From the IMG/VR virus record IMGVR_UViG_3300048550_000999, positions 1 to 23,159 of that record: a DNA stretch of 23,159 nucleotides. The stretch is one strand, 5' to 3'. The position numbers were made by a program, and so were the translations under genes. The DNA is from a virus. This document shows, one piece after another, positions 1 through 6,633 of this stretch (the stretch's first letter is position 1; each line of letters starts with the position of its first letter). The notes beneath the pieces were generated by a model. The model made no database searches. It was not told where the DNA came from and saw nothing but the letters and a program-made list of their open reading frames with translations.

Positions 1-2371
1 CATTATCCTTTAAATCCACTTCAGGTAAATCGAATGCACTAGCTGTACTTATGCCGCTTTGTATTTTTTTAATACTTTTCTCTAAATCTCTTTCCAATAT
101 TTCTAGCTCTCTTGGGATATTTTTATTATTCTGTCTCTGGAAATTGCTCGCCCGAGCATTCATTGACTTAACCTGCCTATCAAAAACTTCTTTATAAACT
201 ATTTCGCCAGAACTAATTTCCTCCGTTTCGCCAGCTTGCTCATCATTTGTTTGAACAACTCTTCTTACCATGCTTTCGGCTGCTTCCATGGCTTTTATTG
301 CTTCATCTATTGTGCCTTGATCACCCACATTGTCTGCGCGTGCTTTATTAAGCATCATTTTCAATACTTGATATTGCTCAGAACCGATGTCATCAATTGA
401 CATATCCTTGGCTGATAAGATCGCCTTCATTCTTTCTTGAGCGACTTCGTCTTCACTGATGTCGGGCGGGAGTGATCCAGCTAATGCAGAAAGCCCAGTT
501 GCGCCAAATTTTTCTTTAGCAAATTTATCAAGACCCCTAATCATATTATGGACTCCATCTATTAAAGCTGCATCCTTCTCAAGGTTTCTAAATTCATCAC
601 TTATATCATCAAATGCACCAGCCAGATTATCTCCAACATTATTCAATCTTTCCGCTACTGTATCATCTGGTCCAAATTCATCTTCTCTCATTCCCCCAAA
701 GTCTTTCGGGTCACCACCTGCATTTAAGTAAGCTTGTAAATTTGATCTAAATTCAGTTAATTCATTTTGCACAAAATCATCACCGCCCTTGAATCTTGCT
801 TCGGTCAGATTTCCATATCTAGTTGTAAATGCTTGCTCTTTTGCTTGAGCAACCTTTTCTTCATTACCTCCAACTAATTCATCTTTAGCGACAGCCATCA
901 TTCCCTGCACTCCAGCCAATACTGGGGCAAACGCCAGCAACAAAGCTGGAGCAATTCTTTTAAAATTTATAATTAAGAAATCCACAAATACCTTACCTAA
1001 ATCCTTCAAGCCATTTAGGGTGGCAATTAGACTTACGGCAAGCGATTCACCCGCTACACTAAAATAAGCAGTAATATTTGCGGTTAGTTGCTGGAATTGT
1101 AATAATAGTTTAACTATTTGCTCTTTTGCATTAATATACAAATACTTCCAAATGCCACCATTTGCTACTAATTGCTTTATGACATTCCATGCATTTGCAA
1201 ATCTTTTCGCCAAATCTGCCCAATCGAACTCTCTGAGCTCTTCCATTTTGCCTTCGATATATGAAATAATATCGTCAGTCATCGGCTTCATTATTTCCCC
1301 CAATCTCTTTGGGATATTTGCAATTGTATTGATAATATTGCCAACCCTAGCAGCCTGAGTACCCATGACTTTTTCGGCAGCTTTATCGGTCATACCAGCA
1401 GAATCAAATTCAATCGCATCTATCATGCCTGTGAGCTTGAGAGATTTAGCTAAATTAACGGCAGCATTTCCAGCCTCAACAGAACCGAATACATTACGTA
1501 TACTCATCTTGTTAGCTTTTGCGTACTTACCTATAAGCTGTATAACATCAATTATCCTCCCGCCATCACGCATGAACTGCTCAAAGGGTCTGCCACCTGA
1601 AGCCATTTGAAAAGCATTGGCTGCTTTATCACCTTGCCTAGAAAGCTCAATAAACATTTGCCTGAGTTGAGTTGTTCCGACACGGGTTAATGTTCCCGTA
1701 GAGGCTAATGCAGATATACTTCCCAATAGATCATCAAGCCTTATCTTGGTACTAGCAGCAGTTGGCAATATTTGATACATATAATCCGCCAACTCTCTAA
1801 ATGTAGTTTTAGACATAGCAACAGCCGTAAACATTTGGTCTGATACATCTGACATATCATACACGCCATCCCCATAAGAATTAACAACATTTGTCAAGGC
1901 ATCTACGGCAGTCCTTACATCCGTGACACCTGCTTTTGCTGCTTTGGACGCGATTTCCATAAAACCTGCATCATCCATTAGCGTCGCTGGATCAATTCCA
2001 GCAGATATCGCTTGGTACATGCCTCGCGTAACATCTTCGGGCATTAAATTAAATGTTTCAGAGAACCTAAGGGCATCATCTGACATTTTCTTAAAGAAGG
2101 CTCGATTTGCATTTGGAAGCAAGGTATACACTTCGGTTAACTGCTTTTCGAACCTCATATAGGCTTTTTGCGAAGCTATAATTCCTGCAGGCAGAGCAAC
2201 GCCACCTAACCCCGCTGACAACTTAGTGACCAAGCTGAATGTTCCCTTCATTACTCGACCCAATGTGCTGGTCTGACTTTTAAGCTTGGTCATTGTTTTA
2301 CTGACCTCATCCATGCTTCTCTTGAACTGCTTTGTGTCAGCAGCGATTCTAACTTGTGCTGTAGCTGGCAT
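1..2371 (-). CDS. Tail tape measure protein, TP901 family (cut by window edge)
   Basis: 790 codons are visible from the ATG at 2371 to the left edge with no stop, so the C-terminus is missing. Residues about 90-300 match the TP901-type tape measure core: DVRTAVDALTNVVNSYGDGV, SDQMFTAVAMSKTTFRELAD, ASTKIRLDDLLGSISALAST and QLRQMFIELSRQGDKAANAF. The first 60 residues form a helical lead; a hydrophobic stretch at about 459-493 (FLIINFKRIAPALLLAFAPV) is typical of tape measures and may cross the host membrane at DNA entry. After residue 500 the protein is mostly helical and charged. It sets tail length; the visible part alone implies a long tail. The ATG follows the upstream stop by two bases. 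Confidence 0.93.
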   Translation of the reverse strand, partial: MPATAQVRIAADTKQFKRSMDEVSKTMTKLKSQTSTLGRVMKGTFSLVTKLSAGLGGVALPAGIIASQKAYMRFEKQLTEVYTLLPNANRAFFKKMSDDALRFSETFNLMPEDVTRGMYQAISAGIDPATLMDDAGFMEIASKAAKAGVTDVRTAVDALTNVVNSYGDGVYDMSDVSDQMFTAVAMSKTTFRELADYMYQILPTAASTKIRLDDLLGSISALASTGTLTRVGTTQLRQMFIELSRQGDKAANAFQMASGGRPFEQFMRDGGRIIDVIQLIGKYAKANKMSIRNVFGSVEAGNAAVNLAKSLKLTGMIDAIEFDSAGMTDKAAEKVMGTQAARVGNIINTIANIPKRLGEIMKPMTDDIISYIEGKMEELREFDWADLAKRFANAWNVIKQLVANGGIWKYLYINAKEQIVKLLLQFQQLTANITAYFSVAGESLAVSLIATLNGLKDLGKVFVDFLIINFKRIAPALLLAFAPVLAGVQGMMAVAKDELVGGNEEKVAQAKEQAFTTRYGNLTEARFKGGDDFVQNELTEFRSNLQAYLNAGGDPKDFGGMREDEFGPDDTVAERLNNVGDNLAGAFDDISDEFRNLEKDAALIDGVHNMIRGLDKFAKEKFGATGLSALAGSLPPDISEDEVAQERMKAILSAKDMSIDDIGSEQYQVLKMMLNKARADNVGDQGTIDEAIKAMEAAESMVRRVVQTNDEQAGETEEISSGEIVYKEVFDRQVKSMNARASNFQRQNNKNIPRELEILERDLEKSIKKIQSGISTASAFDLPEVDLKDN

Positions 2372-2373
2372 AT

Positions 2374-3036
2374 CTAATTACCCATTTTAATTTTTCCATG
2401 CTTACGATTAACATATTCCATCATATCTAATCTTGCATCCTTGAGAGCCCTTGAAACAGCTCTATTATAATGTTTATTCTTTTTCACTCCTGGAACATTC
2501 GATCTCCAGATCACAAAAGGTTTTGGTCTTGCAGTGCGTATCCTGACTTCAGTTTTTGGCTTACTCCCAGTATGCTTTTTATCTAATGTAGGATTAAATT
2601 TCTTTGTTTTAGGAACGCCACTTGGTCGCCAATTCTTATAAAGCATTGTCGCTTGCAACCATGCAGTACCCCTTTTTGACCTCCACGAAATAGCTTGTCT
2701 CTTGGTTCTTGCATACCCCATATTTGGGTATTTCGAATTTGACACCCTTTTCTTGCTTACCCACTTTTTTGGTGGTCTGAGTGTGCCCCTACCTGATGAC
2801 TCTCTAGCTCTAAATTCGCTCTTAATCTTGGTGGGAGTTGCCCTAGCTTCATAAAAAAATTGCCTTAATCCCTTAACTTTTTTTGCTGAAGCACTTCTTG
2901 GACTGAATCCTGTAACAACCTTTCTTGCGGTATGTTCTACTAATCCTGCATTTGCCCTGCGATTTGCCTTCAGGTATTCGGAAAGCGCTTTATCGAACTT
3001 TCTTTTTTCTAAAACAACTGAAATTAGGCTAGGCAT
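2374..3036 (-). CDS. Very basic minor tail protein candidate
   Basis: 220 residues, extremely rich in Lys and Arg throughout, with many aromatic residues. N-terminal MPSLISVVLEKRKFDKALSE then VEHTARKVVTGFSPR is reminiscent of minor tail proteins of the HK97 gp10 type; the C-terminus (HYNRAVSRALKDARLDMMEY) is a helix. The middle (about 75-165) is low in acidic residues and looks RNA- or DNA-binding in composition, but no nucleic-acid-binding fold is recognised. It sits between the chaperone fusion and the tape measure, with only two bases to the next ATG. Role in tail assembly is inferred from position. Confidence 0.6.
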   Translation of the reverse strand: MPSLISVVLEKRKFDKALSEYLKANRRANAGLVEHTARKVVTGFSPRSASAKKVKGLRQFFYEARATPTKIKSEFRARESSGRGTLRPPKKWVSKKRVSNSKYPNMGYARTKRQAISWRSKRGTAWLQATMLYKNWRPSGVPKTKKFNPTLDKKHTGSKPKTEVRIRTARPKPFVIWRSNVPGVKKNKHYNRAVSRALKDARLDMMEYVNRKHGKIKMGN

Positions 3037-3223
3037 CCATTATAGTCAAGATGTCCTCTTCTTCATCAATACGCTTAAGTTTGACATCATTATACCTATA
3101 ATAACACCAAAGCTGTACCCATAAATCACAGAGTGGCATTTCCCAGAATATTTGCTTTGCTAATACGGCATTTCCCTTTGCCAAGGCAAAGCAAGGCATT
3201 AAATAATTAGGCGGGCTTAACCC
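3029..3223 (-). CDS. gpT-like extension of the tail chaperone, made by -1 frameshift
   Basis: 64 codons, open from the slippery site to TAG at 3029-3031. The sequence is aromatic and Cys-bearing (QIFWEMPLCDLWVQLWCYYR) and ends in an acidic tail (IDEEEDILTIMDA). Its only ATG (3199) has no Shine-Dalgarno, so independent translation of the 56 residues is less likely than frameshift expression. The fused product would be 212 residues: chaperone residues 1-148 plus this part. In lambda, the T part recruits the tail tube protein while the G part binds the tape measure. The 3' end overlaps the next start by 8 bases. Confidence 0.72.
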   Translation of the reverse strand, partial: GLSPPNYLMPCFALAKGNAVLAKQIFWEMPLCDLWVQLWCYYRYNDVKLKRIDEEEDILTIMDA

Positions 3224-3666
3224 TTTTTTTTTGCAACTTTTTCAGTCTTGGAAACCAACTCCTCCACTTCTGAATCAGAAGGCTTACCATCATCTGTTGG
3301 GCTAACTTTCGGGTTTAATGCATCATTTAGCATTTCACCTATCTTATCACCCATTTTATTTACATCACCTAATTCCACGCTATCAGCCCAATCCATGACA
3401 TCCGCTACGAACTTTAAAGACCTTCCATCAGCATCAAACCCATCCTCGGCACTGAGTACGCTTTTACGCGCATCCTTTAATGCCTTAGAATGAATATAGA
3501 AAAAAGCAATAGCCTCAAACATCTGAAACTCAGTCTGTTGCCCCGTAACCATGCTTAATTTGGCAAAATCACACAAACTTAAAGTACCAGCAGTTGGTTT
3601 TCTTAATTTAATTCCAGCAAATTCTTCCTCTTCTGGTTTTAATATTTCTTTTATATCTTCACTCAT
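3217..3666 (-). CDS. Tail assembly chaperone (gpG-like, zero-frame product)
   Basis: 149 residues, acidic, mostly helical (GTLSLCDFAKLSMVTGQQTE, FEAIAFFYIHSKALKDARKS, FVADVMDWADSVE), with a disordered C-terminal tail ending in a Lys run. Size, helicity and place two genes before the tape measure match tail assembly chaperones that bind and keep the tape measure soluble. The final codons GCA AAA AAA AAG contain the canonical -1 slippery heptamer A AAA AAG in the right phase. A small fraction of ribosomes would shift and make a 212-residue fusion, as with lambda G/GT. Starts in an ATGA overlap. Confidence 0.78.
   Translation of the reverse strand: MSEDIKEILKPEEEEFAGIKLRKPTAGTLSLCDFAKLSMVTGQQTEFQMFEAIAFFYIHSKALKDARKSVLSAEDGFDADGRSLKFVADVMDWADSVELGDVNKMGDKIGEMLNDALNPKVSPTDDGKPSDSEVEELVSKTEKVAKKKG
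3223..3229 (-). promoter_or_regulatory. Programmed -1 frameshift slippery site
   Basis: Minus-strand heptamer A AAA AAG, with AAA AAG as zero-frame codons, inside a run of nine A ending the chaperone gene. After a -1 shift the frame reads GGG TTA AGC CCG CCT AAT TAT TTA and continues into the open 56-codon ORF. The same motif drives dnaX frameshifting in E. coli. I do not see a strong downstream hairpin; only a weak GGG/CCC pairing is nearby. Confidence 0.75.
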
Positions 3667-4067
3667 AATTGGTTTGTTAATTTTTTATACAAATCAGAAT
3701 TTTCATAAACCACCCATGTCTGGCTTTTTCTTTTTATTGCAACCTTCCTTGGCTCTTCTTTTATCTTTTCGACAAGATATTCTTTAGTCAAAATGCCTGA
3801 CATAACAAGCGCCCAAGGGTGATCTGGGTAATTTTTATCGAACCAATTATCATCATGCCACCAATTTATCAAATCGGATGTGCTATATTTCATGCACTTT
3901 GTGTTCTCACAAAACCTCCAGATTATAATTTCATTGCCCTTGATTAGCGTTTTTTCAAAAGGCTCAGAATGAAAAGGAACGCCCATTGCAGCCAACCCTG
4001 CAGCCAGCATGGTATTTCTGGTAGCATGATAATAAATTTTATCAAAGTTTTCCCTAGACTGCTTCAT
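3663..4067 (-). CDS. Unknown tail-module protein
   Basis: 134 residues from the ATG at 4067. The frame extends to a TTG at 4100, but that codon lies in the loop of the terminator hairpin, so I use the ATG. Features: HATRNTMLAAGLAAMGVPFH, an aromatic middle (LINWWHDDNWFDKNYPDHPW) and a basic C-terminal part (KVAIKRKSQTWVVYENSDLY). A Cys pair occurs in FCENTKCM, possibly metal-binding. No TM segment or known family. Stop and next start share ATGA with the tail chaperone gene, suggesting a minor tail or assembly role. No good Shine-Dalgarno is seen because the terminator's 3' arm occupies that site. Confidence 0.6.
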   Translation of the reverse strand: MKQSRENFDKIYYHATRNTMLAAGLAAMGVPFHSEPFEKTLIKGNEIIIWRFCENTKCMKYSTSDLINWWHDDNWFDKNYPDHPWALVMSGILTKEYLVEKIKEEPRKVAIKRKSQTWVVYENSDLYKKLTNQL

Positions 4068-4073
4068 TTCTAC

Positions 4074-4111
4074 AAAAAAAGGTAGTCCCCACAAGTGCAA
4101 GGACTACCTTT
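4074..4111 (-). terminator. Intrinsic terminator after the tail tube gene
   Basis: On the minus strand there is a perfect 11-bp stem (AAAGGTAGTCC / GGACTACCTTT; plus-strand arms 4101-4111 and 4078-4088) with a 12-base loop, followed by further T residues. It lies 24 bases after the stop of the tail tube candidate and just before the start of the next gene. Terminator strength would set the ratio of tube protein to chaperone and tape measure. Confidence 0.8.
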
Positions 4112-4135
4112 ATCTAGTACACTAATTAATAAAAA

Positions 4136-4588
4136 TCAACTAAATTCATTCGCGCCAGTGGTCAAATCCTCTGACTGATCATAATTAACATTATAGTAGT
4201 GTTCGGCAGTAACTTCAAACTTCATAAAATCCTCATTTGAATTATCCTGTTTTACGCCAACAATACAGAATTTTAAATTTTCTGCATTTGTTGGAGGCGA
4301 TTCATCTCCTACCGCAGTGACAAAACAAGCCAATTCAGTTACGGCTCCTAGTGCTTTTGGTGCAGTTTTGCCCATTCCATTCATGGTGAGATCGACCTTC
4401 GGGTCACCAATCACAGAACCAACGGTATTACCAACTTCATTCTTTACCTGCACATTAGTGCCAAAGTTAGAATTTGCTGAGATAGATTCGAGAATATCAA
4501 AATCATCATTCTCTGGGCAACCGAATTTTAAATCAGCGGCTGCTCCGTATTTCTTGGACGGCTTATCTACATCTACTCCTAATGCCAT
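4136..4588 (-). CDS. Major tail (tube) protein candidate
   Basis: 150 residues. Beta-rich with helices confined to ends: LESISANSNFGTNVQVKNEVG, DPKVDLTMNGMG (strand with a turn), AVTELACFVTAVG and MKFEVTAEHYYNVNYD. Small beta-sandwich proteins of this size located between tail terminator and tail chaperones are tail tube subunits. AAGG precedes the ATG at suitable distance. It is followed 24 bases later by a strong intrinsic terminator, which suits a protein needed in many copies relative to the genes beyond. Asp/Asn-rich and acidic. Fold family not proven. Confidence 0.68.
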   Translation of the reverse strand: MALGVDVDKPSKKYGAAADLKFGCPENDDFDILESISANSNFGTNVQVKNEVGNTVGSVIGDPKVDLTMNGMGKTAPKALGAVTELACFVTAVGDESPPTNAENLKFCIVGVKQDNSNEDFMKFEVTAEHYYNVNYDQSEDLTTGANEFS

Positions 4589-4630
4589 AATATACCTTTT
4601 GTTGAGTGTTCAATAAAGCGGCGTTGTCCC

Positions 4631-5032
4631 CTAGGCGCTTCTTTCAATAACCAATTCCAAGGAAAACTCATTAACAAAGAAATCGTTTTGTATATCTGAG
4701 TTTATTTGCGCAATATTGGCTTTAAATATGGAATACCCTGTGTCCTCTAATTCGCTCCTTAAATCATCCCGCTCGAACGCTGATAATAACCTTCCAAAGT
4801 TTTCTTTTACATCATTGCTTTTGGAATCGGCATAATGCGCCTCATACCTGCAATTTATGTTGAGATTGAATACATCTGTGAGCATGGGATGAAAAATATC
4901 TGCTGTGTCCATATGGACAAGAATGCAGGGCGCGGGCAATTCATCTGACCTTATTCCTTCTACCACGGGAACTCCCGTTGCAGCACTATCAAGTTTTTGC
5001 ACAATTTTTTGCAATAATAACTCGCTGAACAT
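4631..5032 (-). CDS. Tail terminator / tail completion protein candidate
   Basis: 133 residues. Pattern: N-terminal helix (SELLLQKIVQKLDS), then GVPVVEGIRSDELPAPCILVHMD, a beta strand with NLNINCRYEAHY, a helix (ENFGRLLSAFERDDLRSEL) and a final beta pair (FFVNEFSLELVIE). This alpha-beta layout, with the P-x-I-x-V strand, is typical of tail terminator/minor tail completion proteins that cap the tail tube. It lies directly before the tail tube candidate, the usual order in siphophages. Its ATG overlaps the holin candidate's stop (TAATG). No alignment was possible; call rests on pattern and order. Confidence 0.6.
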   Translation of the reverse strand: MFSELLLQKIVQKLDSAATGVPVVEGIRSDELPAPCILVHMDTADIFHPMLTDVFNLNINCRYEAHYADSKSNDVKENFGRLLSAFERDDLRSELEDTGYSIFKANIAQINSDIQNDFFVNEFSLELVIERSA

Positions 5033-5175
5033 TATTTATTTTCTTTTACAAATTTATATACAAACCAAGCAATAGTGCATAAACCTGCACATATCCCAAC
5101 AATATTATTCCATTGCCCTAGCGTGAAACTAGCTATTGTGCCAACAATGCCGATATGTAAATTAATATCACTCAC
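5032..5175 (-). CDS. 47-residue membrane protein, small holin candidate
   Basis: Starts with GTG at 5175 (GTGA overlap with the preceding small ORF; an in-frame stop lies just upstream, so no earlier start) and ends with a TAATG overlap with the tail gene. The sequence SDINLHIGIVGTIASFTLGQ, then WNNIVGICAGLCTIAWFVYK and a basic end FVKENK suggests two short hydrophobic helices linked by QWNN, with a charged C-terminus, the design of small holins that I know from other phages. Coding potential is supported by coupling on both sides. If real, it forms the membrane pore releasing an endolysin encoded elsewhere; no endolysin is seen here. Confidence 0.58.
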   Translation of the reverse strand: MSDINLHIGIVGTIASFTLGQWNNIVGICAGLCTIAWFVYKFVKENK

Positions 5176-5276
5176 AACATTTCAATAGCTATTGCTATAA
5201 ATAAGCTCAAGATAATGCACAAATAAATTTTATAAATATTTGGCAAATTTTGTATTTTTTTTATTATTTTATTCAC
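5172..5276 (-). CDS. 34-residue single-TM peptide
   Basis: A short ORF starting with GTG at 5276, four bases inside the upstream gene (GTGA), and ending in another GTGA overlap with the next small ORF. The peptide has a basic N-terminus (NKIIKKIQNLPNIYKIY) and one hydrophobic helix (YLCIILSLFIAIAIEML), so N-in, C-out topology is expected. Coupling on both sides and the filling of an otherwise empty gap argue that it is real. It could be a small holin, an antiholin or a spanin partner. No family recognised. Confidence 0.5.
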   Translation of the reverse strand: MNKIIKKIQNLPNIYKIYLCIILSLFIAIAIEML

Positions 5277-5731
5277 TCTTTCCTTCCCCCTGGTCTTGCG
5301 TATGCTTGAGAACCACCAGTATACATGGGTGGTCTTGTTAAGCTACGACTGACTTCTGATTTAGAACATTTTTTTGCGACAAACACAGGTATTACTAAAT
5401 AAATGCACAGCAATATGCCAGCAATCATAAGCACTCTTTTTATATAATTTGTGAAACTCTCAAAACCGCTTGCATGCTTTTCCATTCCCTGCGAAACCAA
5501 CGCTTCCACATCACCCCTACTGAGCGCAGATATAGTATTCCTAGCCTCTTCTATTTCTGCGTTGCCACGAGCAACTTCCCCCAATAATGCGCCACCCCCA
5601 GCGCCTAAACCACTCCCAAGGGGTCCTCCTAATGCACTTCCTGCTGCGCCCCCAATGATAGCACCAGTTGTAGGGTAGAACTGCTTAAAGCTGCATGAAG
5701 AAAGCAACAGAGTTAATACAAGAAACCTCAT
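5273..5731 (-). CDS. Lipobox plus TM protein with glycine zipper; unimolecular spanin candidate
   Basis: 152 residues. The N-terminus MRFLVLTLLLSSC is a short lipoprotein signal with lipobox LSSC and lipidation at Cys13. Residues 22-51 are a glycine zipper (TTGAIIGGAAGSALGGPLGS...). A helix-forming linker (about 55-95) leads to a TM helix at about 99-119 and a basic cytoplasmic tail of about 32 residues. An outer-membrane lipid anchor joined to an inner-membrane helix is the topology of unimolecular spanins such as T1 gp11 (131 residues), which fuse the two membranes at lysis. The glycine zipper is unusual for spanins and could instead mean a pore-type or outer-membrane protein. Strong Shine-Dalgarno AAGGAGG at good distance. 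Stop overlaps the next start as GTGA. Confidence 0.6.
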   Translation of the reverse strand: MRFLVLTLLLSSCSFKQFYPTTGAIIGGAAGSALGGPLGSGLGAGGGALLGEVARGNAEIEEARNTISALSRGDVEALVSQGMEKHASGFESFTNYIKRVLMIAGILLCIYLVIPVFVAKKCSKSEVSRSLTRPPMYTGGSQAYARPGGRKE

Positions 5732-5753
5732 CAGTATAGCCTCCTTGTAGCTA

Positions 5754-6053
5754 TTAAGTGATGCTATTTGCTTGCAGGATTTGCTCTATATTGTCGACTG
5801 CTTGTAAGGTATCTGCCCTTGCTTGAGCTAGAATATCTAGGGCTTTGCCTACAGTATTTACATCATTCGAACACCCACAGCCATTGAATGTCAGATAATT
5901 ACCTAAGCTAACAGGACTATAGGGAGTTGCATTACCCAAACTAACTATTGCGGTTTCCAGATCGCTTATTCGGGCGGACGCGATAGAAACCTTATAATTT
6001 AGTCCCTTACCTATTACGCCGACATCAATGCCGACAGACTCAAAGAAACTCAC
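5754..6053 (-). CDS. Unknown 99-residue protein
   Basis: Starts with GTG inside a GTGA overlap with the Fn3-domain gene, so the pair is probably made together. N-terminal half is small and beta-like with a CGC motif (FNGCGCSNDV); the C-terminal third is helical (VGKALDILAQARADTLQAVDNIEQIL). No signal peptide, TM segment or family recognised. The CGC could bind metal or form a disulfide, but this is speculation. Confidence 0.55.
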   Translation of the reverse strand: MSFFESVGIDVGVIGKGLNYKVSIASARISDLETAIVSLGNATPYSPVSLGNYLTFNGCGCSNDVNTVGKALDILAQARADTLQAVDNIEQILQANSIT

Positions 6054-6379
6054 TGCACTTCAACGCCCGTGGAGGAGGCTGCAATAGCTGAATCTCCGAC
6101 AGCATTAGATGCGCTCACGCCATAATAATAAGTTCCTATGGTATCATTATCAAAGGTGATAGTGAATATCTCACCAGTAGCGCTTGGGCTCTGATTGCTG
6201 GATGTTAAGGTAAGATTAGTTGCACTGCCAGCAGCAACCCAAGAGGACGAGCCTGCATTCCAGGTAACTTCCGCTATTAAATTATCTCCCGTATTAACAG
6301 TAGCATCGGTACTTTCGTAAACCTTGAAGCCTTCTTCATTGTCTGCATTATCTCTCCATGAAACTTGTATTTTAGCCAT
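6050..6379 (-). CDS. Free-standing fibronectin type III-like domain protein
   Basis: 109 residues forming one immunoglobulin-like beta sandwich: VSWRDNADNEEGFKVYEST is the B-C strand pattern of Fn3 domains (W, then E-x-G-F-x-V-Y), and YYYGVSASNAVGDSAIA is the F-G part ending in the N-x-x-G-x-S element. No signal peptide. Such domains usually occur fused to tail proteins, where they bind carbohydrates weakly or stiffen fibres; here the domain is alone. The start is well supported by GGAGGA ten bases upstream. Its stop overlaps the next GTG start as GTGA. A virion role is likely; the binding target is unknown. Confidence 0.7.
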   Translation of the reverse strand: MAKIQVSWRDNADNEEGFKVYESTDATVNTGDNLIAEVTWNAGSSSWVAAGSATNLTLTSSNQSPSATGEIFTITFDNDTIGTYYYGVSASNAVGDSAIAASSTGVEVQ

Positions 6380-6424
6380 AAGTATATTTCCTCCAATTAA
6401 GCTGTCTTGTCTCCATCTACAAAT

Positions 6425-6622
6425 TTAATCTATATCACTGGCTTTAAATGCCAAGACCCATTTGGCAGACTGATTAAATACATGTTTTTTATCATTTTCA
6501 TCTACAATAGTAGATTCTGCTCTTCTCAATGCAGCTTGTGCTGTATCTATAACTACTAGCAACTCTTCAATTTTTTTCATTTGATTGCTAATTGTTTTTT
6601 GTAATTCTTTTTCTAAACTCAT
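6425..6622 (-). CDS. Small coiled-coil protein
   Basis: 65 residues from the ATG at 6622 (MSLEKELQKTISNQMKKIEE). Residues 1-40 form one amphipathic helix or coiled coil; the C-terminus KHVFNQSAKWVLAFKASDID looks like a short folded tail. The frame is open to an ATG at 6658, but those 12 residues overlap the end of the SGNH gene and are its DNA read out of frame; neither start has a good ribosome site. No family recognised. It could be a fibre or tail accessory, judging only by its place. Confidence 0.5.
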   Translation of the reverse strand: MSLEKELQKTISNQMKKIEELLVVIDTAQAALRRAESTIVDENDKKHVFNQSAKWVLAFKASDID

Positions 6623-6633
6623 TTTTAATTTTA

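Noticed and set aside
459-731. Plus-strand ORF opposite the tape measure, and similar plus-strand ORFs at 1152-1358, 1365-1610 and 1923-2162
   Set aside because: They are antisense to the continuous tape measure frame, have low-complexity Ser/Ala/Pro/Leu compositions and no family features.
4068-4100. TTG start at 4100 for the unknown tail-module protein
   Set aside because: The TTG lies in the loop of the intrinsic terminator and its 11 extra residues are the terminator arm; ATG at 4067 is preferred.
4589-4630. Promoter before the tail tube gene (TTGAAC ... TATATT)
   Set aside because: The spacing between the two elements is about 13 bases, too short for a sigma-70 promoter, and TATATT touches the ATG.
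5178-5180. ATG at 5180 as start of the holin candidate
   Set aside because: It is out of frame with the 47-codon ORF and reaches a stop after two codons; it belongs to the 34-codon ORF.
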